From Cunninghamia lanceolata (lineage: Eukaryota; Streptophyta; Pinopsida; Cupressales; Cupressaceae), in NCBI GenBank assembly GCA_027924645.1, contig BSBN01001362.1, positions 496,001 to 560,000 on the forward strand: 64,000 nt of DNA. Reading direction: 5' to 3'. Shown piece after piece: positions 57,164 through 64,000 of the stretch. How positions within the stretch are numbered: position 1 is the stretch's first letter; each line of letters begins with the position of its first letter. The notes under the pieces were generated by a model that was not told the origin of the DNA, searched no databases, and worked only from the letters and a program-made list of their open reading frames with translations. The position numbers and the translations under genes were made by a program.

Positions 57164-57571
57164 GTGTGTGAAGTCGATATATTGATCCTAACCAGAACTG
57201 TAATCTTGCATTGTTAGACGCTATTCTTCAGTTCAAGTATTCTAGTGAACTCTTTGTAATTAATCTTGTAGACAGTGAGCCTCCTTTGAGTAGTGAGCTC
57301 TAGGCAGTGTGCCCAAAGGCATGTGCCTTCCCATTTTGTAATACTTTTAATAGAGTATAAAATCTTGCGGGTTAACCCCCTCCGTGGTTTTTCCCTTAAC
57401 TAGGTTTCCACATAAAAATCATGGTGTTCATGTGTAATGATCTTATTATTGTTGTTTCTAATTCCATGCTTCTTTCTTTTCAATGTATGTGGTAAATTGA
57501 TAAAGGAACATAATAATAAGTTTTGCAGAACACTGATTCACCCCCCCTCTCAGTGTTCCTTAATTTCAATA
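57164..57571 (+). repeat. 5' LTR of element J, second part
   Basis: Starts with the second GTGTG target copy of K and continues U5 of J, ending TTTCAATA before the primer site (CA at the end has probably become TA). Contains the hairpin 57528-57558. Confidence 0.85.
57528..57558 (+). other. U5 hairpin with C-rich loop (copy in J)
   Basis: Stem GAACACTGA pairs perfectly with TCAGTGTTC over 9 bp; the loop is TTCACCCCCCCTC. The stem differs from those of K and D, yet stays complementary. Confidence 0.85.
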
Positions 57572-57589
57572 ATTGGTATGAGAGCAAGG
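57572..57589 (+). other. Primer-binding site of element J
   Basis: ATTGGTATGAGAGCAAGG, one base different from the K site in the TGGTATCAGAGC core. Confidence 0.8.
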
Positions 57590-57639
57590 TTCCTTGGAAG
57601 AAGTTTAACAGCTTGAGGAAGATCTAGGAAGGTGTTTCA

Positions 57640-58712
57640 ATGGGTTCATTCAAGTATTCTGGTGGCATCAATGAACAACTTCAAGTTGCTTTAGAAGATC
57701 TTGATCAGTCCAAAGCAGAAGTCAAAGAACTACAAGAGAACTTTAAAGATGCTGAGGATTTCATTGAGACTTTAAAAGGGCAACTGAGTAAATCTATGGA
57801 AAAGAGAAAGGAGCTACTTCAGCGGTTAGCAAATTAGCAGGAAGATAATGGTATGGATGGGGCTCTGAAGGAGAAGACAAAGGAATGTGAGAAGCTAGCA
57901 AAAGAAGTTGTCCTAAAACATGAGATGGAATCTAGGGTGATGAGGCTAACCAAGGAAACTGAGGAAAGGAAGAAGACTGAAGAAACCCTAAATCAGTCTC
58001 TGAAAGAAAGAACATAAGAGTGCTACATATTGGATAGAATAATTGTTCATCTAGAATCTGATCTACAACAAATCAGGTATAATGAGGAACAACTTGAAAG
58101 GCAAATTGTCATTCTCAAACATGACCTAGAAGCTGCAAATGAATACAAAGAGAAGTTCAAGATAAGCTCAGCTAAACTTGAAGTAATGCTTGATAGTCAA
58201 AAGATGGAAGATAATAAACATGGTCTTGGATATGAGAAAGGTGAAATCTCTAGATCCAGTCAAAGAAATCCTAAATCAAGGAATCAGAGAAACAGACCTA
58301 GAAGAGCTCCAGTTAGGTAGCCTAATGCTCAAAGGTATACATCTTTCAAGGGAAATTGTTTCAATTTTGATAAATTTGGTCATAGAGCTACTCAGTGTAG
58401 AAGTAGAATGAATCAAAGTAGTCCATCCTTCTCTGGTTAATGCTTCAATTGTAAAAAGTATGGTCATAGATCAATGAATGCGGAAGTATGATGATGAATA
58501 ACTTTAACAACAGAGCAAATGTCAATTCTTTCAATGGCAAATGTTTTGCATGCAATAGATTTGGACACATGGCTAATCAGTGTAGATCAAGAGGAAATCA
58601 AGTAGATGAGCCAAGAAATGTTATGTGCTTTAATTGGAATAGATTCAATCATATTGCAAGATTCTGCAGAAACAAGAATGATGATAGAAAAGGTCCAGTA
58701 AACAGAAACTAG
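57640..58712 (+). pseudogene. Element J gag-like ORF: coiled coil plus four zinc knuckles
   Basis: From the ATG at 57640 (MGSFKYSGGINEQLQVAL) a frame with two or three stops encodes long charged coiled coils (KAEVKELQENFKDAEDFIET, ERQIVILKHDLEAANEYKEK), then a basic segment (RNPKSRNQRNRPRRAP). Four tandem CCHC knuckles follow: the first has Phe for its second Cys, the second is broken by a frameshift near 58480, the third (CFACNRFGHMANQC) is intact, and the fourth has Trp for Cys. The usual capsid domain of Copia Gag is not recognisable. It would at most bind RNA. Confidence 0.7.
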
Positions 58713-59288
58713 AATGTGCAAAGACAAGATAAAGTCAAGGGAAAAGTAGATGTCAATGAGATCCAAAATGAAATGAACAAAACGTGGGTGAAGAAAGGTG
58801 CAATGAATGATGGTGATGGGCCCGCACTAGAATTGGTGCTGATAATTCCTCTAGGAATTGAAATAGGAGCTCTGGCTTAAGGGGAGCTGCATTGAAAATC
58901 TAATTCCCCTGCCGGTAAGTGGGTGTCTGAATCTGGCATGATGAATGAAGATAAAGAAGCCTAATGCAAATCTGTTGAAGCAAATTTTGGAAGAAAAGAA
59001 GCTAATGCGATTGATTATGGAGCAATTGAAGATTGACTGTATGTAGAAACAATGTAACCGGATAAATTAGGGAAAAGCATTTATTACAATGGTGAATTAG
59101 GTTTTGCGGAGCATAAAAGATCATTCACTCAACATTTGAATCACTTTGCATTCAAAGAGAACAAGGAGAAGAGCGTCTGAGCTGAGATTTCAAAGATTTG
59201 AAGTGTGAAAAGCGAATTTGACAAGCTAACCCTAACCGATGAAACAAGGTATTTTTTGTGAAACTCTCTAAATTTGCAATCCCTGGAT
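58713..59288 (+). other. Pol-deletion scar region of element J
   Basis: About 580 bp of mostly non-coding sequence between the zinc knuckles and the accessory ORF. A short stretch (about 58770-58880) still reads like the sequence after Gag (MNKTWVKKGAMND), and GSCIENLIPLPV around 58885-58920 has no match in the K polyprotein. Protease to RNase H, about 3.5 kb in K, is absent. Confidence 0.5.
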
Positions 59289-62200
59289 ATGGCTACTCAA
59301 TTGGTTGTTGACATCACTGAAAGGCCCCGACCTAAATTCAAAAAGCATCCACACAAATCTGTAGAGGTCGATCTGTTAGGTTCCTCTTCAAATGTTCTGT
59401 ATGGTGTTTTGCATGTTGAAGATATTAGGGCTTACATTCATGCTAGCATAGATGAGTTTGGGGATTTGAAGTTAGTAGATTTGTTTAAGAATCACCTGAG
59501 GGGTGAGATTCATGGTCTTAAACCTGAGTATAAGGCACTACAAGACAAACATTTCATACAGGTTATTGGGTTCCCATCCTTCGGTGAAGATGAGTGGGTC
59601 TAGTATGTACTGAGTCAGATGCATGCTGAATTCATGTGGTTGATGAAACCCTTCAAGATCACCAAGGATGCCATCAAGGCCGTAACAGGATTGAACTCAT
59701 TCGATGGACTACCAATGCTAAAATCAGTAAAGAATCAAACTGTAACTGAAGCTACCAGATCAAAATTTGATAAAAGGGCAATGACAATAAATGATATAAT
59801 AGATCCAGATGTCAAATTTGCATCTATGATGGTTGGATATAAGATATATCACTCCAGCAGGGAAAACTTTGTATCCGGTACAGCCATTTATGTTGCCTAT
59901 CAGATGTTAAGAGAAAATACTGATTATGACCTATGTGAGCTGCTGTAAAATTAGTTAATGGAGAATCTGAACAAGATCAAGAAGGACAAGAAGAATACAT
60001 TCAAGTATGGTAAGTTGGTATTGTGTTTGTTCTGCTATTTCATGAATGAGTTACCCAGGAAGAAAAGCCTGTGTTGGACCAGTGATAAGCCTATTGCCAT
60101 ACAAATAAGAGAGCACTTGCACAATATTGGTGACTCCAATGCCCAGAGGACTACTCTTTGGGGATATTTCAAGAATTTTTAGAATATGATGCAATCAAGG
60201 GAAAGAATCCCTAATTCTGTGGTGGAAAAGTACAAGGATACAATTTGTTTCATGGTGGAAACAGATCAATGCTTGATGGAAGCAGTTGAACCAAGGACTG
60301 TATGGATCATGCCCATGGGGTATGAAGTTGATGAACAAATACTTGAAATGTATGCTCAACACCTTCTGAGCAAACCAAAAGATACCTCAGTTGAGAGATT
60401 CGGTACATATAGTGAGCTTAGTTTGAAATTGTTTGTTGAGCTCTGAAAACTAGAAATCAAGAGAAACCAAAGGCAAGTTGAAAGATATGCTGAAAGTAGT
60501 AGAATAACAAAGGAAGATGTGAAATAAAATAGGGAAAGGATAGAGAAAGCTGAGAAGGACAAGCAGGATAGGGAACAGGAAAGTGTTCCGGTAGAATCCT
60601 CTTCTAATTCAGGGACTACTAGGAGTTCCGGTTTAACCTCTGGTGCATCACCTTCTCCTATTGTAGAGAAATCCAAAGAAAAATCTACTGGTAAGGAAGG
60701 AAAAAGAATAAAAGTAATGGCCAAAACGTCATATGTCAGTGTGGAGAAGGAAGATGAAGAAGAGACTGAGTCAGATGGTGAGGTTAAAGAGTTGAAGGCC
60801 TCAGGCACTAAGGCTGCTAAAGTGTCTAAGGAGAAGCCCTCCAGAAGCATAAAGTCAAAGAAAGTAGAAGCATCAAGAGTTGTCAAAGACAAGCCCTCTG
60901 GAAGTATAAGGGTAAGCAAAAGACAAAAGACTGAGACCCATGATGAAAAACCAACCCTGTTAGTTGAAGACATTGTGAATGTAGTAACTGTTCATGGGAA
61001 TTTGAAGCCCATAACAAAATATTATGACAGATTTGATAAAGCCAACAAGAGAATTTTGGAAGATGCTACTGTTGAGTACTTGAATACATTCAACAGAGCA
61101 CTTGTGGAAATTTTATCTGAAATCCCTAAGAGTCTAAGTGACATTTTGGAGATGAGAAAAGAAGCTGCTAAAGCAAAGGATTTGGAGCTGAGAGAACATG
61201 TGTTGTCCAGTCTATGTCCAGTAATCTCTAAAAGGGAAGCAAATAAAATTTTCAAAGAAGTTAAAGATGAATTCAGGAGCAAAATCAGGATGAATAAGCT
61301 AATGCTTTGAGACATTGATGAAGTTGTCAAAGAAATAGAACAAATTCTAAAGAAAGCATTGGACAAGAATAAGTTTTATGTGGTTATTACAGAACCTATT
61401 GATATTGATGATACATCCATTCTGAATGATGAAGAAGAATGAGTAATAAGCTAGAGCAAATGATTTCTCTGCTCCAGAAGAGGAAATACTGAATAAAGAA
61501 GATGAAGAGATGGTGAAGGAAGATAATGATGATGGTGCAGAGGATACTCAGATTCCTTTGGACCAATCTGGTGAAGAAAAAATAGAAATGAATATAAATG
61601 CTCCATTGAAGGTGATTCTGAGAAGATTAAGGAGCAGAAAGTAGAAGAGATTGAGGACAAGGAAGGTTAAGAAGAAGAAACAAATGATGGAATTGATTCC
61701 TCCATTCTAGATGTTGAGGAATTTGATAAAAATAACAATATTGTTGCTGTTGAGGATACACAAAATCCTCCGAAAAATAATGCAGAAGACATTGTTGATG
61801 ATGCGGAGAAAGAAAAAGCAGAGAAAAAGAATGAAAATGATAAGCAAGACAATGTGGTTGACTCTGGAAAGGGAGAAGATGCAGGACCTAATGAGTATAA
61901 AACTGAAACATCATATTGGGCAAGAGACACTGCAGAAGTAGTGAAAGAAATTTTGGAGAAAGATAAACAAGTTGTAGAAGATCCGGACATAATACAAGGT
62001 CTAATCAATTTTGATGCTCTATCACCAGTACAGAAGATGAAGTTGGCCTCTTTTGCACAAGCTAAGGCCAGAGAGGAAATTTTGAAGTTCTGTATAGAAG
62101 ACAGTGAGTTGCTTGGTCTTGCATCTGGCATTTTGGAAAAAATCATGCCTTTATTTCAGAAGGATTCATCAGCATCCCCTTTCGGTCAGTTGAAAAGTGT

Positions 62201-62930
62201 GATAAATTCTGTAAGTACTCACTTTGAGTCTTTTGAGAAGTTAGCAGAAGCCAAAGTCTGAAATGAATTTAATGATAAAAGATTTAGTGAACTAAAAAGA
62301 ATAATTGACAATGATAGAATTATGTTGGATACTAGTGTAAAGAGTATTCAAAATGTCCTCACTAAAGGAGGAGATGTGTACAAATTTTGTTTATCTCGGT
62401 CCAAAGTTGTTGAGGATATTGAGAAGAAGATTAAGGACTTAGAGCTTAAATTGTCTAACATCTCTCAGTCCTATAATCCCTTAACTAAGTCTATAATAAC
62501 TAAAAAGTGTCAAGTAGTGAGTTTGCTTGATGAATTGAGCAATTTGGAGAAAGAAAAGGTTAAAGTTTTGGGTAAATTGGATGAACTTTAGGGACTGATT
62601 TCTCCTAAGTTAGAAATAATGTTCAATGCATTGATAGAAGCTCAAGCTACTGCTCTGAAAAGTGATCCCGCTAATCTACAAAAGGCAGAGTCATAGGCAT
62701 TTCTATTCAATGGTCATATTTTAGTTCTAGATAACATGAAGAAAAGTTGGGACAGTGAATTGGCACTGTTGGAAAACATTTTTGGTGATGTGCTTAAGTT
62801 CATGTAGACAAGACATAAGGATTGTTTGTATATATACACCCTTGTACATAGAAATTTTTGCATGAATTTTGGTATACGAATCCCAGCCTTTGCTCTTGAT
62901 GTCAAAGGGGGAGTGGAAAGCAATGAAAAA
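59289..62930 (+). pseudogene. Accessory ORF of element J (about 1100-1200 codons)
   Basis: The ATG at 59289 opens MATQLVVDITERPRPKFKKH. One frame is kept without indel to at least 62590, interrupted by about ten stops. Parts in order are: an N-terminal domain (to about 60180) with SFGEDEWV, MKPFKITKDAIKAVTGLNSF and FKYGKLVLCLFCYFMNEL; a basic/serine-rich linker (KASGTKAAKVSKEKPSRSIK, KRQKTE); then helical and coiled-coil segments with very acidic stretches (61440-61900) and further coiled coils to the end. No signal peptide or membrane span is seen. It occupies the position of the env-like ORF of Sireviruses, but nothing in it supports an envelope function. Confidence 0.65.
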
Positions 62931-63048
62931 TGAGGAATTTAGCTAAGGGGGAGTATTGGAAATCACAAGTGTACATAGTAAGGGGGGGTTGTTCTAACAC
63001 TTAGTCATTTTTCACTAAAGTGTTGCCATCAATGCCAAAGGGGGAGAT
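62901..63048 (+). other. Four polypurine tracts of element J
   Basis: AAAGGGGGAGTGG (62903-62915), TAAGGGGGAGTATT (62944-62957), TAAGGGGGGG (62979-62988) and AAAGGGGGAGAT (63037-63048), the last directly before the 3' LTR. Same arrangement as in K, supporting common Sirevirus descent. Confidence 0.8.
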
Positions 63049-64000
63049 TGTTGGCAAGAGACATGGCTAGGCATGTCAGGTGTTGTCATTGATGGCAACT
63101 AAATCTATCTTACACATCTGCATTATACCATTTGATCATACCGGAAGTCAGATTACAGATTTGTCTAAGTCCGGATAGATAGGAACAGAGCATATGACAG
63201 GGTTTAGCATCTTGTTTTGCATTTCTCTACAAGTAATCATATTGTACTGCGGATCTGAGAGAATGTTAAGGGATGTCAAGGCTACCTAAATCCAGAGATT
63301 TAGCCTCCCGTGATGAAGGGATTGAAAGTTACAAGCATATGAGTATCAGGTTTTGGTTAGATAGTCCAGTCCGGTGAAGAACAGGCCGACTTGGTGTTTG
63401 ATCCTTGTGCGAATTAAGAGAAGTGGTTGGTTGAGTGATTTATGAGATCCATTGGTATCGGTCAACATGTGTGGTGACTTGAATTCATAAGTTGTGGTCC
63501 GCATTGATGTTTGTGGATGGATTCAGCTGACAGAACAGTGATCTTGAAAAGTTTCTAAGTTTTCTTGAGGCCGACTGCAGTTGATGAAATTTCATGTAGC
63601 GGATATATATAATTGATGGGTACGAGAATTTTGATGTACGATTGTGCAAATATAAGATAAGAGGTGTGAAGTGTGGTAGTATCAAGTGCGAAGCAGAAAT
63701 CTGAGGCTCAGATCATGGAAGAACAGTAAAACAGGGCAGTGAGAGATGAAGTGTGTGAAGTTGGTATATTGATCCTAACCGAAACTATAATCTTGCATTG
63801 TTAGATGCTTTTCTTCAGTTTAAGTATTCCAGTGAACTCTTTGTAATTAATCTTGTAGGTAGTGAGCTTTGGGCAGTGTGCCTGAAGGCATGTGCCTTCC
63901 CATTTTGTAATACTTTTAACAGAATATAAAATCTTGTGGGTTAACCCCCACCGTGGTTTTTCCCTTAACCAGGTTTCCACGTAAAAATATTGGTGTTCAT
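63049..64000 (+). repeat. 3' LTR of element J (truncated by the window end)
   Basis: Collinear with 49437-50144 joined to 57169-57434. About 135 bp of U5, including the expected second hairpin copy, lie beyond the window. This copy lacks the K insertion and so shows the intact target sequence. Confidence 0.9.

Larger units (their letters stand above)
49437..64000 (+). mobile_element. Element J: non-autonomous Sirevirus-like element, right end cut off
   Basis: The 5' LTR starts at 49437 (TGTTGACAAGAGATACTGC), is interrupted at 50144 by element K, and resumes at 57164 to end near 57571. The 3' LTR starts at 63049 (TGTTGGCAAGAGACATGGC) and is still open at the window end. Between them are an initiator-Met-type primer site, a short gag-like ORF with zinc knuckles, a long accessory ORF and four polypurine tracts, but no protease, integrase, RT or RNase H. 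Without K, J is about 7.5 kb within the window. Mobility would need enzymes from a related element. Confidence 0.85.

Noticed and set aside
1..64000. Host protein-coding, tRNA or rRNA genes
   Set aside because: All longer frames resolve into retroelement proteins or their shadows. No cloverleaf-like or rRNA-like stretch was recognised.

Overview
This window reads as gene-free, repeat-dense nuclear DNA of a seed plant, most likely a large-genome gymnosperm. The reasons are long, decayed, deeply nested LTR retrotransposons, AT-rich spacers, initiator-Met-tRNA-type primer sites and no recognisable host gene, rRNA or tRNA. The organism call is inference. I label the elements A to K and quote only what can be read by eye; none of the family calls was database-checked.

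Layout. 1-3706: gag remnant and very long LTR of a minus-strand Gypsy element (A) running off the left edge; the LTR holds degenerate short-unit arrays and a 93-97 bp tandem repeat. 3707-about 13200: a decayed plus-strand Gypsy chromovirus (B: protease, RT, RNase H, integrase, chromodomain). It is split by a 2.16 kb terminal-inverted-repeat element (C, 5285-7447, 7 bp target duplication) and by a solo-LTR-like block (D, about 8391-11207), which itself carries a roughly 1 kb inverted-repeat element. 13497-about 18185: a 5'-truncated LINE (E) with an unusual extra ORF downstream of RNase H. About 18170-18944: an LTR remnant. 20139-26466: a complete but decayed Copia element (F). 27296-30870: a short non-autonomous LTR element (G, minus). 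About 30871-36487: a very old Gypsy pol (H, minus). 36488-49257: a 12.8 kb Athila/Tat-like Gypsy element (I, minus) with 5 bp duplication CTTAA and a roughly 1000-codon ORF beyond integrase. 49437-64000 (right end cut off): a Sirevirus-like non-autonomous element (J, plus) that lacks pol but keeps zinc knuckles and a roughly 1100-codon accessory ORF. Its 5' LTR is split by a nearly intact 7.0 kb Sirevirus (K, 50145-57163, minus, duplication GTGTG, LTRs about 98% alike).

How the pieces relate. K could have supplied protein functions for J: both have the same type of primer site, repeated AAAGGGGGAG-type polypurine tracts, and a conserved U5 hairpin with a C-rich loop. Premature stops are mostly of the kind made by C-to-T change (CGA, CAA, CAG, TGG to stop), as expected for methylated, silenced repeats.

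Two observations stand out. First, ORFs beyond the core enzymes of three unrelated retroelements (LINE E, Gypsy I, Sirevirus-like J) seem to share one N-terminal domain followed by a charged, coiled-coil-rich tail. Second, a hairpin just before the primer site is kept in D, J and K although its stem sequence differs in each, which is compensatory change.
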